Shown here: positions 41,853 to 55,645 of the stretch, one piece after another
Layout: every line of letters begins with the position of its first letter
How positions within the stretch are numbered: position 1 is the stretch's first letter
Source of the DNA: Verrucomicrobiota bacterium
GTDB lineage: Bacteria > Verrucomicrobiota > Verrucomicrobiia > Opitutales > Opitutaceae
Direction of reading: 5' to 3'
DNA: 64,000 bases
Assembly (NCBI GenBank): GCA_023443455.1
Contig: JAEZUE010000076.1
Location: forward strand, 48,826-112,825
Made by a program: the position numbers and the translations under genes
The notes under the pieces: model-generated
The model's database searches: none
What the model saw: the letters and a program-made list of their open reading frames with translations, nothing else
What the model was told of the DNA's origin: nothing

Positions 41853-44492
41853 CTACTCGCGCACGATCTCGTAGTGGATCGTCTTGTCGTGGGCGCGGGC
41901 CGCGAAGACCAACGACGCGCCGAGCCCCCGCGACTCGACGCTTCCCGCCCGCGAGCCGTCCGGTGCCAGCGCGTAGACCTTCGCCCCGGCGGCGCCGGCG
42001 AGCGTGATCGTGGCCGGCACCGGCTCGGCCGTCATCGGGCCGCGCCCCCACCGGTCGTTCACCGACTTGCGCACCGCATCCCAGACCATGCCGGGGTTCT
42101 CGGTGCGGCCGACCAGCGTCACCAGCACACGGCGCGACTCCACGAGCTTCGCCCCGTCGAGGGCCACCGCGGTGACCGCCGCGAAATCCAGCCCGAAGCG
42201 CGCGCACTCCACCCGGAGCGCGCCGGCGTCGATCGTGGCCCCGCCGATGAAACCCGTGGCGGTGGCCGCCCGCTCGGCGGACACGACATACACCGGCCCC
42301 CGTGGCGCCCGCACCAGGCGGATCGCCGTGGGCGCCGGCGTGCCAGTTTGCACGATACGGGCCGGCTCGCCGACACCGAGCGGCCGGTCGCTCACGCTCA
42401 ACCGGTCGGTGAGGAACCCGATCGGCTGGCCCGGCAGGTGGCGCAGCCAGAGCACGTCGGCATGCGCCTCCTCGCGCCAGACCGGCGCGCCGACGCGCAG
42501 CTCCTTGGCCGACGGCGCGGGCGGCACGAGTCCGTGGCGGAAGGTCGTGGTGGCGAACACGGCGAAGCCCCAGCGGCCGGGGTTGCGGTGCTGGTCGAAG
42601 AAGGTCTTCGCGCCGCTGTGCGGGTCGGGCGAGGCGCCCTCGACCATGTCGAAGGGATAGAGCGCATCCCAATCCTGGAGACAGCCGTAGGTCGCGATCG
42701 TCGGGTACATCTCGCAGCCGAAGTCGTGCGGAAACGGGTGGTCGATCTCGGACACGCTGAACGGCTTGCCGCTCACGCGCAGCTGCGCGAGGCCGCCGAT
42801 CTCGCCGAACCAGCGGTCCTCGAACTCCGCCAGCTGCGGCGTGTTCAGCGTGGCCCAGTACCGGTTGTTCCAGGCGTGGGTCGGCCCGCCGAAATCTGGG
42901 TGCTGCCAGTAGTAGTGCGCGTCGGCGAAGTCCATCGACTGCTCCCGCGCGAGGCCGGCGATGCCGCCGTAGTTCATCTGCGTGCAGATGATCGGCGCGC
43001 GCACGCCGAGCTCGTCGCGCAGGAAGTTGCGCATGCCGCTCGCGTACTCGACCTCCGTCTCGACGAGGAACGAGATCCAGTCGCGCCACTGCGCCACCGA
43101 GGGCTCCGTCGGGATCGGCACCGTGCCGGCCCTGGCCGATTGCCCGGGCAACAGCCCGCTGCGCTCGGCGCCGGGCGAAAGCTTGAGGTGACGCACGGAT
43201 ACCGTGCCGAGCTTGTGGCCGACGACGAGGCTGAGGCGCGAGGGCACGTCGACCGTCGAGTGCGCGACGAAGACGAACTTGAGCGGCGCCCACTCCGTGC
43301 CGATCTCCGTCGGCGTATTGAGGCCGCGAGTGCGCCATTTGTCCGTGCGCCAGCGCGGGTCGTCGCGGCAGACCACGACCTGCAACGGCCGCGGCGTGTC
43401 CGCCCTCGCCTCGAACTCGAGCGTGTACGTCCGGTCCTTCTCCAGCGGCAGCCCGCCCACGTACGCCTGCGTGTGCCACCGGATGCTGTCGACCTCGACG
43501 ACCTTCAGCTCCACCGCGGTGGCGTCGGCGCCGGGCACGACCTCCACGCGGTTGCCGGGCAACGCGTCGGGCTGCCAGCGGTGGGCCGGCCCGAGCAGCG
43601 AAGGCCCGTGCGGCGTGGCGCCCTGCCGCCAGGCGGCGGCGAGCGCGGCGTCGTCGGGGTACTTCCGCGCCAGCCAGGCGCTCCAGAGTTGCGCGAGCTC
43701 GGTGCGGAACGGCTCCGGCAGAAGCTGCTCGAGCCGGCGGCCGGCATCACGCGTGCGCTGGCCCAGCAGCGAGTTCTCGTTGTTGATCTCCACCACCGCG
43801 ACGGCCGGGTCCTCCGCCAGACTGTAGCCGGTGTACGGATTCACGGCGGTGAGCAGCTGGCGCGCATATTCGCGCTGGAGCTCGACCATGCGGGGCTGGA
43901 AATAGTCGACCTGCTTCTGGAACGGCGGGGTCTGCGCGATCGAGGCCGGGAAGCCGTCGGCCGGACCGAGCGTCTTCGAGACCTTCAGGTTGATGTTCGA
44001 GTAGATGCCGCGCGCCTTCAGCGCGGCGACCAGCCGGTGGAGCTTGTCGAGCTGGGCGGGATCGATCCGGGTGCGGTCGGGCCGGTCCTGCGACCAGATG
44101 CTGCCGCCGGAGGCGACCGACCACGGATTATCCATATGGTGGAGACGCGCGATGTTCACGCCGCCCAGCGCGAGCCGGCGCGCGAGGGTGTCGGCCTCGG
44201 CGGCGGGGAGGAAGTTCTGCTCGCTGCTGATGTTGCAGCCCCAGAAACGGATCCGCCGCCCGTCGGCCGCGGTGACGAACCGGCCCTCCCGCACGACGAC
44301 CCGCCCATGCGCGCCGGCGGGCTCGGTGCCGTTGAGCGCACTCAGGTCGAGCGCGGAGCCGGCGACCGGCTCGACGTACGGCCACGGGGTCCAGCCGGAG
44401 GTGTCTTCGGCCTCCGGGCCGGCGGGAAGCAGGATCGGCAACACCAGCGCCGCCAGCAGCGGCACGCAACGCAGGAGGTTCGGTCTGGGCAT
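41853..44492 (-). CDS. Exported glycoside-hydrolase-like protein (cellulase/GH5-like fold)
   Basis: This 879-residue protein starts at ATG 44492 with a signal peptide (LLRCVPLLAALVLPILLPAG). The first 300 residues resemble a TIM-barrel glycosidase: GRFVTAADGRRIRFWGCNIS, GGVNIARLHHMDNPW, ARGIYSNINLKVSK, and VAVVEINNENSLL, in which Asn-Glu could be the acid-base pair. A carbohydrate-binding-module-like region (about 325-440) follows, then a second barrel-like stretch with IICTQMNYGG and PFSVSEIDHPFPHDFG. It likely degrades polysaccharide outside the cell. The linkage cannot be named. It is upstream of the TRAP permease on the same strand, 116 bases away. Confidence 0.75.
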   Translation of the reverse strand: MPRPNLLRCVPLLAALVLPILLPAGPEAEDTSGWTPWPYVEPVAGSALDLSALNGTEPAGAHGRVVVREGRFVTAADGRRIRFWGCNISSEQNFLPAAEADTLARRLALGGVNIARLHHMDNPWSVASGGSIWSQDRPDRTRIDPAQLDKLHRLVAALKARGIYSNINLKVSKTLGPADGFPASIAQTPPFQKQVDYFQPRMVELQREYARQLLTAVNPYTGYSLAEDPAVAVVEINNENSLLGQRTRDAGRRLEQLLPEPFRTELAQLWSAWLARKYPDDAALAAAWRQGATPHGPSLLGPAHRWQPDALPGNRVEVVPGADATAVELKVVEVDSIRWHTQAYVGGLPLEKDRTYTLEFEARADTPRPLQVVVCRDDPRWRTDKWRTRGLNTPTEIGTEWAPLKFVFVAHSTVDVPSRLSLVVGHKLGTVSVRHLKLSPGAERSGLLPGQSARAGTVPIPTEPSVAQWRDWISFLVETEVEYASGMRNFLRDELGVRAPIICTQMNYGGIAGLAREQSMDFADAHYYWQHPDFGGPTHAWNNRYWATLNTPQLAEFEDRWFGEIGGLAQLRVSGKPFSVSEIDHPFPHDFGCEMYPTIATYGCLQDWDALYPFDMVEGASPDPHSGAKTFFDQHRNPGRWGFAVFATTTFRHGLVPPAPSAKELRVGAPVWREEAHADVLWLRHLPGQPIGFLTDRLSVSDRPLGVGEPARIVQTGTPAPTAIRLVRAPRGPVYVVSAERAATATGFIGGATIDAGALRVECARFGLDFAAVTAVALDGAKLVESRRVLVTLVGRTENPGMVWDAVRKSVNDRWGRGPMTAEPVPATITLAGAAGAKVYALAPDGSRAGSVESRGLGASLVFAARAHDKTIHYEIVRE

Positions 44493-44694
44493 GGGTGGAA
44501 ACGTTCGGGGTGATGGAGGGGCGACGATGCGCCGTCGCAGAACGCGACCATCCTCCGCCCGCCCCCGGTCCACCGCGAGCCCGCAATGGCCGCGAGGACG
44601 CGTTCACCGGACCGGCAATGCAACAAAGCAGGCGGCCCCGCCCGGCGGCCGGCCGTCTCGTTCGGAACAGTCCCCCCAACCCGCCCGCCGCGCC

Positions 44695-45819
44695 CTACGC
44701 CTCCGTCGCCTGGGCGAAGGCCGGGCTGTCCTCGAGCAGGCGCGCCTGCCAGGGCAGCAGGATCTCGCCGAGCTTCTCCGGCTCGCGCGAAAGCAGGGCG
44801 AGCTGCGAACGGCTGGCGATCAACGTGGGGTCGAGATTGAAGCGCTTCGCCAGCTTGTCGCGGGCCTCGCGGATCCGCTCCTGCCGCTCGAGCTCCTTCG
44901 ACGACAGGGGCTGGCGGTCGCCGCCGTTTTGCCGCCGCTTCGGCAGCGAGGCCGGATCGCGGTCGAGCCCGGCCCGCAGCGCGCGGGCAAAGCTGTCGCG
45001 GATACGCTCGCGCTTGCCCAGACGCAACGCCTCGAAGGCGCCGACGGCGTCGCCGCTGTCGGCGGCCGAGGCGAGGTGCAGCAGCATGTCGTTGCCGATC
45101 ACCTTGAACGGCGGGGTGTCGAGCCGCTCCGCCTGTTTCTCGCGCCAATGCCAGAGGTCGTGCAGCACGCACAGGCCGCGCCCGCGCAGATGCTCGGAAC
45201 GACCGATGCGCCACGAATTCTCGTCGGCCTTCGGGAAACCGGACAACGCGGTGCGGATCTGCCAGTCGCATTTCTGCCGCAGCCAGTCGACGCGCCCATG
45301 GCGCTCGAGCTCGGCGAGCAGCAGGTCGCGCAGGGCGGGCAGGTAGATCACGTCCTTGGCGGCGTAGTTGAGCAGCTTGTCGATGATCGGGCGCTTCGAC
45401 CAGTTGGCCTTCTGCCCCTCCTTCGCCAGGGTGACGCCGAAGTGGTCGTGCAACAGCGACGCCAGACCGAACCGCGGCCGGTTGAGCAGCTGCGCGGCGA
45501 GCATCGTGTCGAAGAGCGACGTGGCGACGAAACCGTATTCCTCATACAGGAGGCGCAGGTCGTAGTCGCTCCCGTGCATGATGATGTGCTTGTGGCGGAG
45601 CCGCGCCCACAGCGGGTCGAGCGGCACGCCCGCGAGCAGGTCGAGCAGGAAGGTCTCCCCGGCCGCGTGGATCTGCATGAGGCAGACGCGGGTGCGGTAG
45701 CGGAAGAGGTTGTCGGCCTCGGTGTCGATCGAGACCTCCGGCGAACGGTCGAGGGCGGCGAGCAGCGGCTCGAGCTGTCCGGGGAGAGTGATGAGGGAAA
45801 AAGATTCGGCGTGTGACAC
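44695..45819 (-). CDS. rnd: Ribonuclease D
   Basis: This 374-residue DEDDy 3'-5' exoribonuclease has all catalytic positions visible: Asp32 and Glu34 (VSIDTEADNLFRY), Asp87 (IMHGSDYDLRLL), and Tyr152 with Asp156 (NYAAKDVIYLPALRD). An HRDC-like helical region follows (about 215-295, WHWREKQAERLDTPPFKVIGND). It trims tRNA and other stable RNA 3' ends. It is on the same strand as the deacetylase-like gene, which ends 12 bases upstream of its start, so the two are probably co-transcribed. The downstream gap of 202 bases has no clear terminator. Confidence 0.88.
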   Translation of the reverse strand: MSHAESFSLITLPGQLEPLLAALDRSPEVSIDTEADNLFRYRTRVCLMQIHAAGETFLLDLLAGVPLDPLWARLRHKHIIMHGSDYDLRLLYEEYGFVATSLFDTMLAAQLLNRPRFGLASLLHDHFGVTLAKEGQKANWSKRPIIDKLLNYAAKDVIYLPALRDLLLAELERHGRVDWLRQKCDWQIRTALSGFPKADENSWRIGRSEHLRGRGLCVLHDLWHWREKQAERLDTPPFKVIGNDMLLHLASAADSGDAVGAFEALRLGKRERIRDSFARALRAGLDRDPASLPKRRQNGGDRQPLSSKELERQERIREARDKLAKRFNLDPTLIASRSQLALLSREPEKLGEILLPWQARLLEDSPAFAQATEA

Positions 45820-45831
45820 GGAACGGAAAAG

Positions 45832-46704
45832 CTAGCGGGGCGGGATGGGCGGAGTGGACCACGCGGAAAGGAAGGCGTCGACCAACAAAGGCAGATCTTC
45901 GCTGTAGCCGCCCTCGAGCACGGCGGCCACGGGCAACCCGCACTCGCGCAGCCAGCGGCCGAGGATGCCGAAGTCGTCGACCTCGAGCGTGAGGTGCGCC
46001 ACCGGGTCCTTCTCGTACGCGTCGAACCCGGCCGAGACCAGCACCAGGTCCGGATGGAACGCCAGCAGGCGGTTCCACGACTCGCGCAGGATCTCGAGCA
46101 GGCCCGTGCGCGGCAGTCGCGGCGTCGCCGGAAAATTCACACAATTGGCCTCGGTGTGCAGGCCGGTGCCGGGATAACACGGCGCCTGGTGCACCGAGAC
46201 GTAGAGCACGCCCTCGATCCCGGAGAGGATCTCCTCGGTGCCGTTGCCGTGGTGGGCGTCGAAGTCCCACACCGCGACCCGACCGACCCCGCGCCGCCGC
46301 GCCTCCAGCGCCGCGATGGCGATCTGGTTGAGGTAACAGAAACCCATCGCCCGGCTGCGCGTCGCGTGATGCCCCGGCGGACGCAGCAGCGAAAACGCCC
46401 GCCGGCCGGCCAACGCATGCCCCATCGCGCCCAACGCCCCGCCCGCCGAGCGCCGTGCATGCTCCGCGATGCCCTCGAAATAGGGCGTGTCGGCGTCGAA
46501 CTCCTCCGGTTTGCACAGCCGCGCCAGCAGCGCCGCATCGTGCGCCGCCAGGATCTGCGCATCCTCCACCGGACCGGCCAGCTCCCAACGCCAGTCGGGA
46601 TGCCGCAACCGCAACCGCGCGGCCGTCTGGAGCACCCGGGCCGGCTGCTCCGGGCGTTCCGCACTGCCGTATTCCCCACAGCGGGGATCGTGGATGACGA
46701 TCAT
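45832..46704 (-). CDS. Histone-deacetylase-family (acetoin/polyamine deacetylase-like) enzyme
   Basis: From ATG 46704 this is 290 residues. The zinc-hydrolase core is complete: RPPGHHATRSRAMGFCYLNQ with the tandem His pair, VWDFDAHHGNGTEEIL with the first zinc Asp and His, and LVSAGFDAYEKDP with the second zinc Asp. EGGYS near the end carries the Gly-rich motif. Bacterial members deacetylate acetylpolyamines or other small amides, or act on acetyl-lysine. The substrate is unknown. It precedes rnd by 12 bases. It is divergent from the large hybrid kinase, with a 164-base gap. Confidence 0.88.
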   Translation of the reverse strand: MIVIHDPRCGEYGSAERPEQPARVLQTAARLRLRHPDWRWELAGPVEDAQILAAHDAALLARLCKPEEFDADTPYFEGIAEHARRSAGGALGAMGHALAGRRAFSLLRPPGHHATRSRAMGFCYLNQIAIAALEARRRGVGRVAVWDFDAHHGNGTEEILSGIEGVLYVSVHQAPCYPGTGLHTEANCVNFPATPRLPRTGLLEILRESWNRLLAFHPDLVLVSAGFDAYEKDPVAHLTLEVDDFGILGRWLRECGLPVAAVLEGGYSEDLPLLVDAFLSAWSTPPIPPR

Positions 46705-46868
46705 GGCCGAATGATTCCGCCCCGACCGGCCCGGAGTAAACGTCGAAAAACACCCGAAAAGGCGAAGCGCCGGCACCAGCCCGCCACCGGCCGGGGCAGG
46801 GAAACGGCGATTGCCAATTAAGGTTAAATCCCCTCTATCGCCGCCGTCCCTCCCAACCTCCCCCCCGA

Positions 46869-51029
<4,161 letters not shown>

Positions 51030-51565
51030 CCGGGCGCCGGCGAGATGCTCCCGCACGATCGGCACGTCGGCCGGGGCCCAGTCGAGCGCCCCGAGCTCCG
51101 CCCCGGTGCACCAGCGCAGCGCCGCATGTTCGGCCGTGTGCGGCTCGGCGCCGGCTTCGGCCAGCCGCGCCCGGAACGGCACGAGCGTGATCGCGAACGC
51201 TCCGTAGTTGTGCACCGAATCCGCCAGCCGCTCGCCGAGCACGATCTCCACGCACAGCTCCTCGCGGATCTCGCGCACCAGCGCCGCCTCCGGCGCCTCG
51301 CCCGGCTCGAGCTTGCCGCCGGGAAACTCCCACAGCAGCGCCTGCGCCTTGCCCGCCGGCCGCTGCGCCGCGAGCACGCGCCCGTCGCGCTCGATCAGCG
51401 CGCAGACCACGGTGAGATGGGGAACTTGGCCGGTCATGGCCCGCGGTTGTAGACGAGACGAGAAGCGGCAGGCAACGTCGCAGCAGGATCGAGTGGCGAG
51501 CGCCAATCCAATTGTGCACAAGGCGCTTGCCCGAGGGTGCTCTCGATCTGCCTCCGAAACTCCGG

Positions 51566-51594
51566 CCCTCGACGCTCGTCCCTCGTCACTCGAC
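51566..51594 (-). repeat. 29-bp dispersed repeat, inverted copy
   Basis: This is the exact reverse complement of 5675-5703. It lies in the gap between the Nudix gene start and the MBL-fold gene stop. Two exact 29-base copies 46 kb apart in one window argue for a genome-wide family. Confidence 0.85.
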
Positions 51595-51611
51595 TCCTGA
51601 ATGACTACGAC

Positions 51612-52628
51612 TCAGCGGAACACGACGCTCTCGCCCACCGCGAGAACACGGAAGTCCGCTGGGGCCATGCCGCGCTCGGCGAGCGTGTCGGCCAGCAGCA
51701 CCGGCGGCTCCCGCAACGGCTCCTCGGTCAGCACGAACGTGCCCCAGTGCATCGCCAACGACTGCCGCGCCCCGACCAGACGGTGGATCTCCACCGCCTC
51801 GGCCGCCGTGCAGTGCACGGGCGTCATGACCCAGCGGGGTTGATACGCGCCGATGGGCAACAGCGCGACATCGATGCCGCCCGTAGCGCGGAACCACTCG
51901 CCCAGCTCGCCGAGGAACGGCGCCATGCCGGTGTCGCCGGCGAAATGGATCCGCCGCCCCGCGACCTCGAGCAGCCAGCCGCACCAGAGCGCGACGTTGC
52001 GGTCGTGCGTGCCGCGCGCCGAGAAATGCAGCGCCGGCACCGGGGTGAGCCTCGCGCCCGCCACCGTGAGCGGCTCGCCCCACTCCGCCTCGTGCACGCG
52101 GCCACCGGTCCTCCTCGCGACGAAACCCGCCAGCCCCTTCGGCACGGCGTACGCGGGCGCCGCCCCGAGTCTCCGCAGCGTGGGCACATCGCAATGGTCG
52201 TAGTGCGAATGGCTCACCAGGACCAGGTCGATGCACGGCAACCGCTCGAACGGAATGCCCGGCGCCGTGCGCCGCCGCAGCCCCGGCCACGGCACCGGCG
52301 CACAGTGCCGCGACCAGATCGGATCGGTGAGGATGTTCAGCCCGCCGACCTGGATCAGCCAGGTCGAGTGCCCCACCCAGGTGAACTGCATCGCCTCGGA
52401 CGGCGGCGCCGCGATCCGCCCGAGATCGGGCGCCACACAGGGCGCCGCTCCGGCGGGCACGCGCCCGCGCTCGACCACGGACCGTTCCTTCGGCCCGAGC
52501 CCGAGCCCCCAGCGCAGAATCTGCAACGGCGAGGGCGGCGGCACTCCGCCGATGTTCCGGTAACGCCCCGTCGTCGCGTCCCGCTGCACGCGCAACGTGG
52601 CCGGATAACTGGCACAGGGAGCGGCCAT
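51612..52628 (-). CDS. Metallo-beta-lactamase-fold hydrolase (NAPE-PLD/UlaG-like)
   Basis: From ATG 52628 this is 338 residues. The MBL motif VLVSHSHYDHCD holds HxHxDH; other ligands are likely HFSARGTHDRN and IHFAGDTGMA (Asp). TWVGHSTWLIQVGGLNILTDPIWS at about 80-103 and the LPIGAYQPRWVM and MHWGTF segments are the NAPE-PLD/RomA-like subgroup pattern. It probably hydrolyses a phosphodiester or lactone; the substrate is unknown. No signal peptide. A hypothetical gene starts further upstream on the same strand, its stop 15 bases away. The N-terminal 75 residues are a family-typical extension. Confidence 0.85.
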   Translation of the reverse strand: MAAPCASYPATLRVQRDATTGRYRNIGGVPPPSPLQILRWGLGLGPKERSVVERGRVPAGAAPCVAPDLGRIAAPPSEAMQFTWVGHSTWLIQVGGLNILTDPIWSRHCAPVPWPGLRRRTAPGIPFERLPCIDLVLVSHSHYDHCDVPTLRRLGAAPAYAVPKGLAGFVARRTGGRVHEAEWGEPLTVAGARLTPVPALHFSARGTHDRNVALWCGWLLEVAGRRIHFAGDTGMAPFLGELGEWFRATGGIDVALLPIGAYQPRWVMTPVHCTAAEAVEIHRLVGARQSLAMHWGTFVLTEEPLREPPVLLADTLAERGMAPADFRVLAVGESVVFR

Positions 52629-52642
52629 CGGCGAGGCGTCCC

Positions 52643-53047
52643 TCAGCGCTTCGCCTTCGCCGCGCGCGCCACGGCGCGGGGCCGGGCGGGTTTGAAGACG
52701 CACAACCTCGCCTCGCAGACCTCGAGCCCGCCCTCGACCGCGAGAATCTCGAGCACGCGGCCGGCGCCCTTGGCCGCGACCTGCAGCCGCAGCCCGTCGA
52801 AAACACCGTCCGGGTTCGTCAACGCCCACAGGCACTCCACCCGGTGGATACCCTCCAGGATCGGCACGGCGTCGGCGCGTTTCCGTTTCCGCCCGCCCGA
52901 GTGCACGAGCGCGTCGCCCTCGGCGTCGCAGCGCAGCCGGATCTCCCGCTTGGGCAGGCCAACGACGATTTCCGCAAACAGGCCCGGCGCCCCGGGATCG
53001 GGCACGCCGGCGATGCCGGTGATCTTGGTGATCGAAAGCAGGTTCAT
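52643..53047 (-). CDS. Hypothetical 134-residue protein
   Basis: The frame encodes a beta-rich soluble protein (FAEIVVGLPKREIRLRCDAEGDALVH, DGLRLQVAAKGAGRVLEI) with a basic C-terminal tail (FKPARPRAVARAAKAKR). No known motif is recognised. It lies in a same-strand run between the RNA methyltransferase (11 bases upstream) and MBL-fold gene (15 bases downstream), so co-transcription is likely. Codon use matches its neighbours, which supports it as a real gene. The basic tail could bind nucleic acid, but this is speculation. Confidence 0.65.
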   Translation of the reverse strand: MNLLSITKITGIAGVPDPGAPGLFAEIVVGLPKREIRLRCDAEGDALVHSGGRKRKRADAVPILEGIHRVECLWALTNPDGVFDGLRLQVAAKGAGRVLEILAVEGGLEVCEARLCVFKPARPRAVARAAKAKR

Positions 53048-53057
53048 GTCGATGTCC

Positions 53058-53861
53058 TCATTCGCCCCGCTGCCGCACGGCCTCGAAGAGCGTGATGATC
53101 GTGGCCATCGCCACGTTGAGCGAGTCGGCCTGACCGGCCATCGGGATGCGGATACGCTCGTCGGCCTCCTTCAGCCAGAAGTCGCTCAGGCCGTACTGTT
53201 CGCTGCCCATGAGCAGCGCGACCGGGCCGGTGAGATCCGTCTGCGTGTAGAGCGCGGTGGCCGCAGGGGTCGTCGCCACGACGCGGATGCCCTGGGCGCG
53301 CAGGAAGGCGTGGACCTCGTCGGAGGTGGCGATCGCCACGGGCATGGCGAAGAGCACGCCGGTGGAGGAGCGCACGACGTTCGGGTTGAAGAGATCGGTG
53401 ACCGGATCGCACACGACCACCGCATCGACCCCGGCCGCATCGGCGCTGCGCAGGATCGTGCCGAGGTTGCCCGGCTTCTCGATCGCCTCGACGACGAGCA
53501 GGAACGGCGGCGCGGAGAGCTGCAGCTCGTCGAGCCGGGTCCGCCATTGCGGGAGCACGGCAAGCAGACCGTCGGGGCGCTCGCGGTAGGCGACCTTGGC
53601 GAAGGCGGCCTTGGAGAGTTCGAAGACCCGTGCCCCGACCTCCTCGGCCCGCGCGATCAACGCCGGCTCGTTTTCGCCCAGGTACCAGTCGGGCGAGACG
53701 TAGAGCTCGACCGGCTTCGCCCCGCGATCGAGGGCACGCAGGATCTCGCGATACCCCTCGACGAGGAAGACACCGTCCTCGTCGCGCTCGCGCCGGCCGC
53801 GCAAGCGCACGAGCTGTTTGAGGCGAGGATTCTGGAGACTGGTGATGAGTTCGGCGGCCAT
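53058..53861 (-). CDS. SpoU/TrmH-family RNA 2'-O-methyltransferase
   Basis: This 267-residue protein has an N-terminal substrate-binding domain (ITSLQNPRLKQLVRLRGRRE, VFLVEGYREILRALDRG). The C-terminal SPOUT knot has LVVEAIEKPGNLGTILRSAD (motif 1), VALLMGSEQYGLSDFWL (motif 2) and RIPMAGQADSLNVAMATII (motif 3). It methylates a ribose 2'-OH in rRNA or tRNA using SAM. The target cannot be assigned. It is the first gene of a three-gene leftward run with the hypothetical and MBL-fold genes. Confidence 0.88.
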   Translation of the reverse strand: MAAELITSLQNPRLKQLVRLRGRRERDEDGVFLVEGYREILRALDRGAKPVELYVSPDWYLGENEPALIARAEEVGARVFELSKAAFAKVAYRERPDGLLAVLPQWRTRLDELQLSAPPFLLVVEAIEKPGNLGTILRSADAAGVDAVVVCDPVTDLFNPNVVRSSTGVLFAMPVAIATSDEVHAFLRAQGIRVVATTPAATALYTQTDLTGPVALLMGSEQYGLSDFWLKEADERIRIPMAGQADSLNVAMATIITLFEAVRQRGE

Positions 53862-54213
53862 GGACGCCCGCGAGGGAAACGCGGATTCGCGCCAAACTCA
53901 CGAAAGAAAACGCCGCCGCGGGGACGTTTCGCACCAGAGCCCTGTCGCCCCGCGCAATACTCCGGGGCGGGCGCAAGGATCGCTGCCTTCATGCGCACCC
54001 GGCGATGATTCCGTTCTCCGGATCGGCAAGGAGCCGTGGCCATTTTCGAATCCGCGTCGGTGCTCCTCGCGGCGGTGTCCGCCGCCCCGGCCTGCCGTGA
54101 AAATTGCCCATGAAAACTCGGCGCGCCGCGCTCCGGGTTTGAATCCGCGCAACGCTTTCGCGAGCCTGCGCGCCTCCCCCGCCGGCAGAACGCCGGCGCG
54201 ATCCCGCACCACC
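53862..54213. other. 352-bp divergent intergenic region
   Basis: This lies between the divergent RNA methyltransferase and dehydratase/epimerase-like genes. It must hold both promoters. I see no gene, no long inverted repeat and no member of the dispersed repeat families in it. Confidence 0.5.
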
Positions 54214-55233
54214 ATGGACAACTCCCCCCTCGCCCTCGTCACCGGAGCCAGCGGCTTTGTCGGCGGCAAGATCGTCGAGCGCCTCCTGCGCGACGGTCGC
54301 CGCGTGCGCGCCTACAGCCGCCGCCCGCTGCCCGAGCTGGGCCGGCTCGGCGTCGACGTGGTGCTCGGCGATCTCGCCGACCACGAGGCGCTCGGCCGCG
54401 CGTGTCTGGGCGTCGGCACGATCTTCCACGTGGCGGCCCGCGTCGGCGTCTGGGGCCCGGCCGAAGAATTCCAGAAGGTCAACGTCGAGGGCACCGCACG
54501 CCTGCTCGACGCGGCAGCCGCCTCGGGCGTCGAGCGTTTCATCTACACGAGCAGCCCGAGCGTGGTGTACGCCGGCCACGACCAGCGCGGCATCGACGAG
54601 TCGGCGCCGCTGTGCACCGTCGCCCCCTGCGCGTATCCGACCTCCAAGGCCACCGCCGAGCGCCTCGTGCGGGCGGCCAACTCCGCCGCGCTGCGCACCG
54701 TCGCGCTGCGTCCGCATCTGGTCTGGGGCCCGGGCGACCACCATCTCGTGCCGCGCGTCGTGCTCGCCGCCCGCGCCGGCAAGCTGCGCATCGTCGGCCG
54801 CGGGAAGAACCGCGTCGACCTCACCCACATCGACAACGTCGTCGACGCCCACCTGCTCGCCGAGCGCGCCCTCGCCTCCCCCGCGTCGCCCGCCGCCGGT
54901 CGTGCGTATTTCATCACCAACGACGAACCGGTCGACCTCTGGCCCTGGATCGACGAGCTGCTGCTCGGCGTCGGCGCGATGCCGATCCGCCGCCGCATCC
55001 CGTTGCCGGCCGCCTACACTATCGGCGCGGCCTGCGAGGCGCTCTGGAGCCTGTTTCCCCTGAGCGGCGAACCGCCGATGACGCGTTTCGCCGCCAAGGA
55101 ACTTGCCACCGACCACTGGTTCTCGATCGAGGCCGCCCGCCGCGACCTCGGCTACGTGCCGCGCGTCTCGATGGCCGAGGGCCTGAAGTCCTACCTCGCG
55201 CTGCTGCGCGAATTCCCGATCGAGGTGCGGTGA
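54214..55233 (+). CDS. NAD-dependent epimerase/dehydratase, 3-beta-HSD-like SDR
   Basis: From ATG 54214 this is 339 residues. The extended-SDR fold is evident: nucleotide-binding ALVTGASGFVGGKIVERLL (about 6-24), VFHVAAR-like TIFHVAARVGVWG, catalytic region RFIYTSSPSVVYAG, and YPTSKATAERLV with Tyr and Lys. RTVALRPHLVWGPGDHHLVPR and a VDLTHIDNVVDAHL segment are typical of 3-beta-hydroxysteroid dehydrogenase/OleD-like members. It may reduce a sterol, ketone or sugar-nucleotide substrate. No Ole or hopanoid genes adjoin. The next 690 bases are repeats. Confidence 0.82.
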   Translation: MDNSPLALVTGASGFVGGKIVERLLRDGRRVRAYSRRPLPELGRLGVDVVLGDLADHEALGRACLGVGTIFHVAARVGVWGPAEEFQKVNVEGTARLLDAAAASGVERFIYTSSPSVVYAGHDQRGIDESAPLCTVAPCAYPTSKATAERLVRAANSAALRTVALRPHLVWGPGDHHLVPRVVLAARAGKLRIVGRGKNRVDLTHIDNVVDAHLLAERALASPASPAAGRAYFITNDEPVDLWPWIDELLLGVGAMPIRRRIPLPAAYTIGAACEALWSLFPLSGEPPMTRFAAKELATDHWFSIEAARRDLGYVPRVSMAEGLKSYLALLREFPIEVR

Positions 55234-55418
55234 CCGGCAGACAGGGCGAATCCTCCGGGTGAGCCGCGGCTGGGAATTGCCGTGACCGTGGGCCTCCCGA
55301 AACGGCGCGGCGGACACCCCACACGCAGGCGAGCCGTCTCATCGCTGGATGGCAAAGCCCTTCCGCCGTGGCGCTGTTCGCCAGAACAGCGATGCGGGGA
55401 GTCGCCACTCTGCGCGAG

Positions 55419-55590
55419 CGGCGCCACGCCCATCTGGCATGCTCACCCGTGGCGCGTGCCTTCAGGCCGCGGTGCTCGGCCTGCATCACCACCGCCCACG
55501 CTCCGCTTTCACACCAGCCATCGCGGGCTGAAGCCGCGCGCCACGCCCATCCGGCCCGCCCAACCCGTGGCGCAGGCGTCCCTGCCTGCG
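55419..55590 (+). repeat. GC-rich dispersed module, copy 1
   Basis: The module runs from CGGCGCCACGCC through CTCACCCGTGGCGCGTGCC and CCATCGCGGGCTGAAGCCGC to GGCGTCCCTGCCTGCG. It is nearly identical over 170 bases to 55646-55817 and 58332-58504 in the same orientation. Several short internal inversions (GGCGCC, GCCGCGCG) make it prone to fold. Confidence 0.9.
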
Positions 55591-55645
55591 TTGCCCGACA
55601 CCGTCCGCTCCCCAGCCCGATCCCAACTTCGCCGGCACGGAGGCG

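Noticed and set aside
55349..55531. Short frames repeating a GACLQAAVLGLHHHRP peptide (also near 55.7 and 58.4 kb)
   Set aside because: They are identical because they lie in the dispersed GC-rich module, not because of a protein family; no start sites or conserved codon pattern were seen.
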